A DNA stretch of 64,000 nucleotides from an uncultured Cryptobacterium sp. (GTDB taxonomy: Bacteria > Actinomycetota > Coriobacteriia > Coriobacteriales > Eggerthellaceae): positions 54,839 through 118,838 of the forward strand of contig CATYOF010000005.1 in NCBI GenBank assembly GCA_958410215.1. Direction: 5' to 3'. Every line of letters begins with the position of its first letter. The first letter of the stretch is position 1. Position numbers and translations under genes: made by a program. This document shows positions 25,227 to 33,303 of this stretch, one piece after another. The notes beneath the pieces are model-generated. The model had not been told where the DNA came from, did not search any database, and saw only the letters and a program-made list of their open reading frames with translations.

Positions 25227-26378
25227 GTGTCAAACCATTTTATGGGTCTTCTTCTACGATCAATACAGTGCGCTAATTTTCGATCATACCGCCAGGTGAA
25301 GCTGGATGAACTCGGTATGCTCACCCTTATTGTGGGCCCTAATGCTACGGGTAAAACTAACCTTCTTGAAGGGATCCAGTACACCACGGCCGCTTCGTCG
25401 TTTCGACACCCTGCCGCAGTGCATTTGGTACGAACAGGACAAGAATCGGGCTGGTTTCGCAGCGTTTTTGAAGGCGATGGTCGTCATTTGGAAGTTGAAC
25501 TTCGCTGTGATTCAGAACATAAAGGGTTTTACCTCAACGGTAAAAAGAAACAGGCACATAAGATACGAGGCATGGTGCCATCCGTACTTTTTTGCCCGGA
25601 TGATTTAAATCTTATAAAAGGCTCACAAAGTATAAAACGCACTCAGCTAGACTTGCTGGGTTCTCAAATTTCAGTGGGATACAACGCAGTTCGAAAAGAC
25701 TACGAAAAAATATTACGACAGAAAAATAGCTGTTTAAAACAGGAAATGCCTCATGAATATCTTTCAAGTATCAATGAAGTATTAGCTTCTATCGGGGCGC
25801 AACTCTATCATTTACGCTCACAGCTTATTGTGGCACTTATTCCTTATATTCAAGATTACTACCGTGAATTATCGCGTGGTCGTGAGGAAGTTTGCCTTCG
25901 TTATATTCCTTCGTGGTTACGATCTTCTAGCAATCCGGATGAATACAAGGAAAACGAATGGTTTGATCGCACTCAGGCTCAAGAACTCTTATTGCAAAGC
26001 ATGGAAGCTGACTATGTGAGAGAACATGAGCGACGCATGTCGCTCTATGGACCGCAAATTGATCGGATAGAATTTTATTTAGATAAGAAAAACGCTTCCT
26101 CGTTTGCCTCTCAAGGTCAACAACGCTCTCTGGTCCTGAGTTATAAAATGGCTGAGGTTGCTCTTATCAGGGATAAACTTGGTCAAAACCCCCTTTTGCT
26201 TCTTGATGATGTAATGAGCGAACTTGACAGTGATCGTAGGTCGGCCTTATTTTCCCTTCTTTCAGAAGGTATCCAAACGTTTATTACTGCTACTAATTCA
26301 GAAGCGTTTGATGAAGCACTTAAAAAACAAGCTCGCGTGGTGGAATTAGGATTTGAAGGAGTGGTTTCATATGGTTGA
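25227..26378 (+). CDS. recF: DNA replication and repair protein RecF
   Basis: SMC-like ATPase (383 aa from the first start) that helps load RecA at single-strand gaps. Motifs are Walker A GPNATGKTN, signature ASQGQQRSLVLSYKMAE and Walker B LLLDDVMSELD. GTG 25227 follows the dnaN stop directly. ATG 25242 (MGLLLRSIQCANFRSY) better resembles usual RecF N-termini but has its AGGTG too far away, so the start is unresolved by five codons. The 3' end overlaps the DUF721 gene by 8 bases, indicating an operon. Confidence 0.96.
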   Translation: MSNHFMGLLLRSIQCANFRSYRQVKLDELGMLTLIVGPNATGKTNLLEGIQYTTAASSFRHPAAVHLVRTGQESGWFRSVFEGDGRHLEVELRCDSEHKGFYLNGKKKQAHKIRGMVPSVLFCPDDLNLIKGSQSIKRTQLDLLGSQISVGYNAVRKDYEKILRQKNSCLKQEMPHEYLSSINEVLASIGAQLYHLRSQLIVALIPYIQDYYRELSRGREEVCLRYIPSWLRSSSNPDEYKENEWFDRTQAQELLLQSMEADYVREHERRMSLYGPQIDRIEFYLDKKNASSFASQGQQRSLVLSYKMAEVALIRDKLGQNPLLLLDDVMSELDSDRRSALFSLLSEGIQTFITATNSEAFDEALKKQARVVELGFEGVVSYG

Positions 26379-27108
26379 TCACCCTGAATGGGCTTCTTCT
26401 CAGGATCCTCGCCATTTAGCCGAGCTTTTTAATGAACGGAATAATTCTTTAAAACCGGTTGCAAATTCTTTTAATGCTTTTTATGGATCTCTTCCTGAAG
26501 AGGTAAAGAAAAGAGTTTTAGTAAATAAACGAATACAAACGGTTCACCATCAGTTTGCGCAGGTGGTTGATGATTTTATTTTAGAACACACCAATTCGGT
26601 GTACCTTTTACGACATAAGGATGTGTTAGCACAGAGTCAGCCTAAGTCAAAGGAATCAGGACGGAATCAATCCGAGATGTCGAAGTTGGTTCAGAATCAA
26701 CCAGGAACAAAAGAATCTTTAAGGACTACTGGTTTAAAATCGAATCAAGTACGAGAGGATAAAGCGTCGTCTTTATTGGAAGTTTTTGATCTGGTTGTAT
26801 ATGTTGATAACTCCTTGGTCGCAGCAGAATTAAATGCACGAAGAGAACTGATACGCCTTAAATACCGTGAGCAGTTTAGGGTTGTTATTGATGTTTTCGA
26901 AATACGAATTTCTCGCGGTTCTTATAAGGATAAATATCCGTTTAAAAATATAGTTGAAGAAAGCGCCCCTAAAGCTTCTATTCGTGAACTAACGAAGGCA
27001 GAAATACAGCATATTGATGAACTGGTAAGTGATATTCCTGAAGGAACCTTAAAAGAGTCGTTTAAAAAAGCAATAACCGCCCAAAAACAAAATACTGTAG
27101 AAAAATAA
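26371..27108 (+). CDS. DUF721/DciA-like protein
   Basis: Member of the DUF721 family (245 aa), which includes DciA, the loader of replicative helicase DnaB in bacteria lacking DnaC; loading activity here is inferred. The C-terminal half carries the pattern EVFDLVVYVDNSLVAAELNARRELIRLKYRE. Residues about 85-130 are a Ser/Gln/Lys-rich linker, and the N-terminus has no recognised domain. ATG 26371 with GAAGGAG about 10 bases upstream is preferred to a TTG six codons earlier. It lies between recF and gyrB, the position of the DciA-type gene (Rv0004) in mycobacteria. Confidence 0.85.
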   Translation: MVDHPEWASSQDPRHLAELFNERNNSLKPVANSFNAFYGSLPEEVKKRVLVNKRIQTVHHQFAQVVDDFILEHTNSVYLLRHKDVLAQSQPKSKESGRNQSEMSKLVQNQPGTKESLRTTGLKSNQVREDKASSLLEVFDLVVYVDNSLVAAELNARRELIRLKYREQFRVVIDVFEIRISRGSYKDKYPFKNIVEESAPKASIRELTKAEIQHIDELVSDIPEGTLKESFKKAITAQKQNTVEK

Positions 27109-27198
27109 TAAAAAATATCATGAGAATATGTTTTCTCCCCTTAGAAACGCTTAGAAGCGCTGCAAACGTCAGAAATAATCAAAGTACTTTAGTAATTC

Positions 27199-27257
27199 TG
27201 TTATACTAATCGTTTGGAAAACTACCCTCTTGTGCGCTTCCTGTTTTAGGGAAGCGC
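27199..27257 (+). promoter_or_regulatory. gyrB promoter (extended -10) and leader hairpin
   Basis: TATACT at 27202-27207 preceded by TGT forms an extended -10 element. Downstream, GCGCTTCC (27234-27241) pairs with GGAAGCGC (27250-27257) to form an 8-bp hairpin in the probable 5' leader, ending about 30 bases before the GTG start. Confidence 0.55.
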
Positions 27258-27286
27258 TTTGAATCTATAAGGAAGAGGAGGAATTT

Positions 27287-29221
27287 GTGGTAGCAGAAAG
27301 CAACCATTACAGCGGTCAGGACATTCAGGTTTTAGAAGGCTTGGAAGCTGTTCGTAAACGTCCTGGCATGTATATTGGTTCGACAGGTCCTCGCGGCTTG
27401 CACCATTTGGTTTATGAGGTAGTAGATAATTCAGTTGACGAAGCGTTAGCTGGTTACTGCGATACGATCAATGTAACTATTCATGAAGACAATTCAATTA
27501 CGGTTGTTGACAATGGTCGTGGTATTCCTATCGACAAGCATCCTAAAGAAAAAATTCCTACCGTAGAGGTAGTACTTACTATCTTGCATGCAGGTGGTAA
27601 ATTTGGTGGCGAAGGCTACAAGGTATCCGGTGGTCTTCATGGTGTTGGTGTTTCGGTAGTAAATGCTCTTTCAACCCGCGTGGTTGTACAAGTTCGTCGT
27701 GATGGCAAGGAATACGAGATTTCTTTCGATCACGGTAAAACGAAAGAAAAGCTTCACGAAATTGGCAAAGCGAAGCATAACGGTACTACGGTAACATTTT
27801 GGCCTGATCCGGAAATTTTCCGTGAGACTACGGTATTTGATTACGCTACTCTTCAGGCACGCTTCCGTGAAATGGCTTTCTTGAACAAGGGCTTGAAGAT
27901 TACCCTTACTGATGAGCGCGATATCGATGCTGAAGGTAAGCCTCGTTACGAGGTATTTCATGCGCTTGGCGGCTTGCAGGACTTTGTAAAATTCCTGAAT
28001 CAAGGCAAAGAAACCCTCAATAAACCAATTTATTTCGAAGCAGAAAACGAAAACGGCATGGTTGAAGTAGCTATGCAGTGGACTACGTCGTATTCTTCGA
28101 ATTCCGTTATGTCTTTTGCAAACAACATCCACACCATCGATGGTGGTACTCACTTGGATGGTTTTAAGCAGGGCGTAACGCGTACGATTAATGATTACGC
28201 ACGTAGTAAAGGAATCCTGAAAGAAAAGGATAGCAACCTATCCGGTGATGATACACGTGAAGGTTTGGCAGCAATCGTTTCGGTAAAACTGCGCGAACCT
28301 CAGTTTGAAGGCCAGACAAAGGGTAAATTAGGTAACACTGAAATCCGTGGTCTTGTTCAAACAGCAGTAATGAAGGGCCTTGCGGAATACCTAGAAGAAA
28401 ATCCTACGCCTGCAAAACGTATTATCAATAAGGCATCTCAGGCTATGAAGGCTCGTGAAGCGGCTCGTAAAGCGCGTGATATGACGCGTCGTAAGGGTGT
28501 TCTTGATTCCTTTAGCCTGCCTGGTAAGTTGGCAGACTGCTCTTCGAAGAACCCCGCTGAATCTGAAATCTTCATTGTTGAGGGCGATTCTGCAGGTGGT
28601 TCCGCAAAACAGGCACGCGATCGTAAATATCAGGCAATTATGCCTTTGCGCGGTAAGATCTTAAATGTTGAACGTGCGGGTTTGCACCGTTCGCTATCGT
28701 CTGACACTATTTCGAGCTTAATTACCGCGATTGGTACCAATATTGGTGAAGATTTTAATGCGGATGCAGCTCGTTATCACCGCATCATTATCATGACTGA
28801 TGCTGATGTTGACGGTGCTCATATTCGCTGCTTGCTTTTGACGTTCTTCTATCGCTATATGCCTGAATTGATTACGCGCGGCTACATCTACATCGCTCAG
28901 CCTCCTTTGTATGGCTTGAAGAAAAAGGGCGGCAAAAAGCTTGAATATATCTTTAATGATCAAGCGCTCCAAGAACGCCTCGCAGAAATTCCTGATCGCG
29001 ATAGTATTTCACTTCAGCGCTACAAGGGTCTTGGCGAAATGGATCCCGAACAGCTTTGGGAAACTACTATGGAACCTTCAAAGCGCACTATGCTTCAGGT
29101 AAGTATTGAAGATGCTGCCGAAGCGGAACGCGTGGTAAGTGAATTAATGGGTGATCAGGTAGAACCTCGTAAAGACTTCATCCAAAAGCATGCACATGAT
29201 GTTCGCTTCCTTGACTTCTAG
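27287..29221 (+). CDS. gyrB: DNA gyrase subunit B
   Basis: ATPase subunit of gyrase (644 aa), which with GyrA introduces negative supercoils. The GHKL ATPase region has VDNSVDEALAGY, VVDNGRGIP and a SGGLHGVGVSVVNALS loop. The TOPRIM half shows EGDSAGGSAKQARDR and DADVDGAHIRCLLLTFF. The C-terminus GDQVEPRKDFIQKHAHDVRFLDF is typical. The start is GTG 27287 after a strong GGAAGAGGAGG site. It is followed 14 bases later by gyrA. Confidence 0.98.
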   Translation: MVAESNHYSGQDIQVLEGLEAVRKRPGMYIGSTGPRGLHHLVYEVVDNSVDEALAGYCDTINVTIHEDNSITVVDNGRGIPIDKHPKEKIPTVEVVLTILHAGGKFGGEGYKVSGGLHGVGVSVVNALSTRVVVQVRRDGKEYEISFDHGKTKEKLHEIGKAKHNGTTVTFWPDPEIFRETTVFDYATLQARFREMAFLNKGLKITLTDERDIDAEGKPRYEVFHALGGLQDFVKFLNQGKETLNKPIYFEAENENGMVEVAMQWTTSYSSNSVMSFANNIHTIDGGTHLDGFKQGVTRTINDYARSKGILKEKDSNLSGDDTREGLAAIVSVKLREPQFEGQTKGKLGNTEIRGLVQTAVMKGLAEYLEENPTPAKRIINKASQAMKAREAARKARDMTRRKGVLDSFSLPGKLADCSSKNPAESEIFIVEGDSAGGSAKQARDRKYQAIMPLRGKILNVERAGLHRSLSSDTISSLITAIGTNIGEDFNADAARYHRIIIMTDADVDGAHIRCLLLTFFYRYMPELITRGYIYIAQPPLYGLKKKGGKKLEYIFNDQALQERLAEIPDRDSISLQRYKGLGEMDPEQLWETTMEPSKRTMLQVSIEDAAEAERVVSELMGDQVEPRKDFIQKHAHDVRFLDF

Positions 29222-29235
29222 AAAGGATTAATTTC

Positions 29236-31743
29236 GTGGCTGAAAAGAAAGATGAGGGAATGGATTTAACCGGATCCACTATCCTTCCAGCTGAACTCAG
29301 TAAGGAAATGAGAACTTCCTTTCTTGAGTATTCAATGAGTGTTATCGTATCGCGTGCACTTCCTGATGTTCGTGACGGATTAAAGCCTGTTCATCGTCGT
29401 ATTTTGTATGCGATGAACGAAAGTGGTATTACCCCTAAGCGCCCCCATGCGAAGTCCGCACGTACGGTTGGCGACGTAATTGGTAAATATCATCCGCATG
29501 GTGATATAGCAGTATATGACACCATGGTTCGCTTGGCGCAACCTTTCTCCATGCGCGTTACCTTAGTTGATGGTCATGGTAACTTTGGTTCAATCGACGG
29601 TGACTCGGCTGCTGCTATGCGTTATACCGAAGCGCGTCTTGATAAACCCGCCATGGAACTTCTGCGTGATCTTGATAAGGAAACGGTAGATTTCCAACCG
29701 AACTACGACGAAAGTTTGCAAGAGCCGGTGGTTTTGCCTGCTCGTTTCCCGAACCTTTTAGTTAATGGTTCTTCAGGTATTGCGGTAGGTATGGCAACTA
29801 ATATTCCTCCTCATAATTTAGGGGAGGCCATTGATGCTACCTGCGTTATGCTGGATAACCCTGATTGCACGGTTGATGATCTTTTGGCAGTAATGCCTGG
29901 TCCTGACTTCCCTACGGGCGGCATTATTATGGGTCGCAAGGGTATTCGTGAAGCATACGAAACCGGTCGTGGCAGCTTAACGATTCGTTCCACCTGTCGC
30001 ATTGAAGAAGGAAAGAACGGAAAGAAATCTATCGTTGTTTCCGAAATTCCTTATCAGGTAAATCGTACTAAGCTTTTAGAAAAGATTGCTGACCTTATTA
30101 GGGATAAGAAGCTTCCAGAAATTTCGAACGTTCACGACGGTGCTGACCGTCATGGTATCGATATTATTATCGACTTAAAACAGAATGCTATTCCTCAGGT
30201 AGTGCTTAATAAGCTCTATAAGCACACACAATTGCAAATGGGCTTCGGTTGTAATATGGTTGCCCTGGTTAATGGTGTTCCTCGTACGCTTTCCCTAAAG
30301 GAAATGCTTCATTACTACATTCTTCACCAAGAAGAAGTAGTGGAGCGTCGTACGCGCTATGATTTGGCGAAGGCTGAAGCTCGTGCCCATATCTTGGAAG
30401 GCTTCGTTATTGCGCTGGATAATATCGATGAAGTAATTCGTATTATTCGCGCTTCCAAAACTGATGCTGAAGCTAAAGCTTCCTTGATGGAATCGTTCTC
30501 GCTATCTGAAAAACAAAGCGAAGCAATTCTCGAAATGAAGTTGCGCCGTTTAACCGGTTTGGAACGAGAAAAGATTGAGCAGGAATTAGCCGAACTTCGT
30601 GAAAAGATTGAATACTATAAGCGTGTGTTGTCTGACAAGGGATTACTGAAGCAAATTATTAAAGACGAGCTGCTTGAGATTAAGGAAAAATACAACTCCA
30701 AGCGTTTAACTAAGATTACCGATGAAGTTAAAGAGCTTGATGTTGAAGACCTTATCGCTGAAGAAGAAGTTGCGGTAACGGTAACTAAAGCCGGCTACGT
30801 TAAGCGCCTGCCAGTTGCTACTTATCGTCAGCAGAAGCGCGGCGGTAAAGGTATGCAAGGGGTTAACTTAAAGGAAAGCGACTTTGTTGAGCATCTCTTT
30901 ATTTCTTCAACCCATGCCTATATGTTGTTCTTCTCTTCGTTAGGTAAGGTATACCGCTTAAAGGCATATGAAATTCCGGAAGCTTCCCGCCATGCGCGTG
31001 GCACTGCTATCGTGAATTTACTTCCTTTGGAAAAGGGAGAAACTATTGCGGCTGTTATCGCTACAAAAGATTTCCCTGAAGATGAATACCTTATGTTTGC
31101 AACGGCTTCCGGTATGGTTAAGAAAACTTCCATGAAGCTTTATGATCGTACCCGTCGTGATGGTTTGATTGCTATTAACTTAAAGGAAAATGACAAACTT
31201 ATTTCCGTTAAGCGTGTTGCTGAAGGTGAAAAAGTAGTCATGGTATCTTCTGCGGGCAAAGCTATTATGTGGGATGAATCAGAAGTTCGTGCCATGGGTC
31301 GCGACACCATGGGTGTACGCGGTATGACTGTTAACGCCGACGCCCGTGTACTTGGCATGGAAATTGCTCATGAAGGAAGCGATTTGTTCGTTATTACTGA
31401 ACTGGGCTATGGTAAGCGCACTCCAATTTCTGAATATCCCGAGCATCATCGCGGTGGACAGGGTGTTTATACCATTACTATGACGCCAAAAAAGGGTCTT
31501 TTAGCAGCAATGAAAATTGTTGACCCTGAAGATGAAATTATGATTATTACTGAAGAAGGCGTAGTAGTTCGCACGGCAGTTTCAGGGGTGTCGGAACTTG
31601 GTCGTTCGACCCAGGGTGTTCATGTGATGAACGTAGCTGACAAAGATAAAGTAACAGCGGTTGCTATTGCTACGTCAAATGAAAAGAAAACCGCAAAACA
31701 TACGGCTTCTAAAGATCAGATGAACTTACTTGATCAAGAATAA
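29236..31743 (+). CDS. gyrA: DNA gyrase subunit A
   Basis: Breakage-reunion subunit of gyrase (835 aa). The winged-helix and tower region includes LPDVRDGLKPVHRRILYAM and the catalytic tyrosine in AAMRYTEARL. The C-terminal beta-pinwheel carries the GyrA box QQKRGGKGM, required for negative supercoiling. The quinolone-determining region reads HGDIAVYD: Ile91 (ATA at 29506-29508) stands where E. coli has Ser83, while the second hotspot Asp is retained. The start is GTG 29236 with a GAAAGG site. A strong terminator follows at 31773. Confidence 0.98.
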   Translation: MAEKKDEGMDLTGSTILPAELSKEMRTSFLEYSMSVIVSRALPDVRDGLKPVHRRILYAMNESGITPKRPHAKSARTVGDVIGKYHPHGDIAVYDTMVRLAQPFSMRVTLVDGHGNFGSIDGDSAAAMRYTEARLDKPAMELLRDLDKETVDFQPNYDESLQEPVVLPARFPNLLVNGSSGIAVGMATNIPPHNLGEAIDATCVMLDNPDCTVDDLLAVMPGPDFPTGGIIMGRKGIREAYETGRGSLTIRSTCRIEEGKNGKKSIVVSEIPYQVNRTKLLEKIADLIRDKKLPEISNVHDGADRHGIDIIIDLKQNAIPQVVLNKLYKHTQLQMGFGCNMVALVNGVPRTLSLKEMLHYYILHQEEVVERRTRYDLAKAEARAHILEGFVIALDNIDEVIRIIRASKTDAEAKASLMESFSLSEKQSEAILEMKLRRLTGLEREKIEQELAELREKIEYYKRVLSDKGLLKQIIKDELLEIKEKYNSKRLTKITDEVKELDVEDLIAEEEVAVTVTKAGYVKRLPVATYRQQKRGGKGMQGVNLKESDFVEHLFISSTHAYMLFFSSLGKVYRLKAYEIPEASRHARGTAIVNLLPLEKGETIAAVIATKDFPEDEYLMFATASGMVKKTSMKLYDRTRRDGLIAINLKENDKLISVKRVAEGEKVVMVSSAGKAIMWDESEVRAMGRDTMGVRGMTVNADARVLGMEIAHEGSDLFVITELGYGKRTPISEYPEHHRGGQGVYTITMTPKKGLLAAMKIVDPEDEIMIITEEGVVVRTAVSGVSELGRSTQGVHVMNVADKDKVTAVAIATSNEKKTAKHTASKDQMNLLDQE

Positions 31744-31761
31744 GCGCTGATCACATAAGGG

Positions 31762-31777
31762 TGTTTTACGTGAAACA
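31762..31777. promoter_or_regulatory. parS-like site, one mismatch
   Basis: TGTTTTACGTGAAACA immediately after gyrA; its right end forms the base of the gyrA terminator stem. Confidence 0.7.
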
Positions 31778-31813
31778 GGTAGGAGATAGCATCTCTTACC
31801 TGTTTCTTTTTTT
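31773..31813 (+). terminator. gyrA terminator
   Basis: A 15-bp stem (31773-31787 with 31791-31805, one G-U pair) with an AGC loop, followed by a long T run. It terminates gyrB-gyrA. It shares five bases with the parS-like site. Confidence 0.9.
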
Positions 31814-31871
31814 TGTTTAGGAATTTTTATTAAATGATGTTTTGGGGCTTCATTGAAGAAATAATCGTCTC

Positions 31872-32075
31872 TTAAGAAGTCAGTAAGTAGAGATATTCAG
31901 GCTAGCTTCGCTTTTTTGTAGTTCTTCAATAAAACTAAGAGCGTAGCGCAAATAGCGCACAATAAATTTTTCTATCCCTATCTTTATTTGAGCTAATCAG
32001 GGGCTACGCTTTTAAAGTTTTATTTACGAACTACGCTCAGGATAGCCTGAATATCTCTACTTACTGACTTCTTAA
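31872..32075. repeat. 204-bp imperfect palindrome (MITE-like element)
   Basis: The outer arms, 31872-31906 and 32041-32075, match in inverted orientation at 34 of 35 bases (starting TTAAGAAGTCAGTAAGTAGA). Similarity continues inward with gaps: GTAGTTC, ATAAAACT and AGCGTAGC each recur inverted, nearly to the centre. The transcript could fold into one long hairpin. No reading frame is apparent and no clear target-site duplication flanks it. It occupies most of the gap between gyrA and the bifunctional-nuclease gene, whose 3' end lies nine bases away. A non-autonomous transposon remnant is the favoured reading. Confidence 0.75.
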
Positions 32076-32083
32076 ATAAGGCA

Positions 32084-32587
32084 TCATTCATTAAGAAAAT
32101 CTTCTGGGTTTAAATTTGAAACAAACTCATGGAATTCTTTCAAATCTTCTTCTTCGTTTTGTGAATTCAGTTTGTAAGGAAAAGAAGCTTTTTCATACAC
32201 TTTTTCCATTACATAAATGTGGGCATCTTGCTTCAGGGCAAGGGCAATAGCATCGCTTGGTCGAGCATCAAGTTCTATAAGGTGGCCATGCTGACGTAAT
32301 GTAAGTGTGGCGTAAAAAGTGGACGCTTTAACGTCAGTAATTAATACGTGGTCTACATAAGCATCAAGACTTGCTATTGCATTGATGAATAAATCATGTG
32401 TAAGCGGTCGCGGAAGCCTAATATCCTCAAGTGCCAAACCGATTTGTGCGGCTTCGGGTAAACCTATCCAGATAGGAATAAAGCGATGATCCACTTCGAG
32501 CTTATTATCTTGAATTGCGCTTAGCACCAAAATAGATGGGCTTGCATCTTGGGACATAAGAAGAGTTTGCACGCGAACGGGAATCAT
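32084..32587 (-). CDS. Bifunctional nuclease (DUF151) family protein
   Basis: About 167 aa, DUF151/BFN family; plant members are reported to have DNase and RNase activity, while bacterial roles are poorly defined. Family features are an N-terminal MIPVRVQTLL, the segment PIWIGLPEAAQIGLALE, RPLTHDLF and the acidic signature LDARPSDAIALALKQDAHIYV. The start at ATG 32587 is chosen because it begins at the conserved MIPV and has AGCGAGG upstream; the frame stays open to 32635. The C-terminus is an acidic tail. It is transcribed toward gyrA. Confidence 0.88.
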   Translation of the reverse strand: MIPVRVQTLLMSQDASPSILVLSAIQDNKLEVDHRFIPIWIGLPEAAQIGLALEDIRLPRPLTHDLFINAIASLDAYVDHVLITDVKASTFYATLTLRQHGHLIELDARPSDAIALALKQDAHIYVMEKVYEKASFPYKLNSQNEEEDLKEFHEFVSNLNPEDFLNE

Positions 32588-32765
32588 AGAAGCCTCGCTT
32601 TGAAGATTTGAACATGTTTTAAGCATATCACTCAAATTTATTTTAGAAAGAAAAACAAACGCCTATCTGCGTATTTAAAATTTACGAAAAGAAATTTCAA
32701 AAAAATTGAAAATTTTGCTTGACCGAATAGGAGCAAGGTAGTAAATTAATCGAGCGCGATTTTTC

Positions 32766-32842
<77 letters not shown>

Positions 32843-32916
32843 TTATTTTACGGATAAGCGCTTCACCGTGAGCCGAGTTAGCCGATGAAGCGCTTATTAT
32901 AGAAGATCGCACATAT

Positions 32917-32992
32917 GGGGCATTAGCTCAGCTGGGAGAGCGCGGGCTTTGCAAGCCTGAGGTCAGGGGTTCGATCCCCCTATGCTCCACCA
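32917..32992 (+). tRNA. tRNA-Ala (TGC)
   Basis: A 76-base cloverleaf with encoded CCA. The acceptor stem GGGGCAT pairs with ATGCTCC, the anticodon loop is TTTGCAA (TGC), and the T loop is TTCGATC. A strong terminator follows. Confidence 0.97.
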
Positions 32993-33000
32993 AGGATTCT

Positions 33001-33027
33001 ACGCCGGTCTTAACAGACCGGCGTTTT
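33001..33027 (+). terminator. Terminator of the tRNA-Ile/tRNA-Ala unit
   Basis: ACGCCGGTCT TAAC AGACCGGCGT followed by TTTTT: a 10-bp GC-rich stem with a tetraloop and T tail. Confidence 0.93.
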
Positions 33028-33052
33028 TTCGTTTGAGACGCAATGACACTGC

Positions 33053-33151
33053 GAAGGATAGTAATGGCTTAACTGGCGCTCCAGAATTTACTCACGTACC
33101 AAAGTACGCTTCGCAAATCCTTCACGCCATTTAATCTCATTACTATCCTTC
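33053..33151. repeat. 99-bp imperfect palindromic element
   Basis: GAAGGATAGTAATG (33053-33066) is exactly inverted at 33138-33151. Pairing continues inward with mismatches (GGCTTAACTGGCG against CGCCATTTAATC; AGAATTTAC against GCAAATCCT) to a central GTAC-CAAA-GTAC loop. The whole sequence can form one long hairpin. It is noncoding, between tRNA-Ala and typA. It resembles a REP- or MITE-type element. Confidence 0.7.
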
Positions 33152-33303
33152 TCGTTGTTATGCACTTGTACTCAATTTTTTTTTAAAAATGTTACTTGTG
33201 CTTAGCTTATAGAATTAACAACAGCAAGTTCTATCCAATAAATAGAGCTTACAAAAACGCTTATCAAGTAGTTGATGGTTTCGCTTGAGAAAGAAGAAAC
33301 TTT

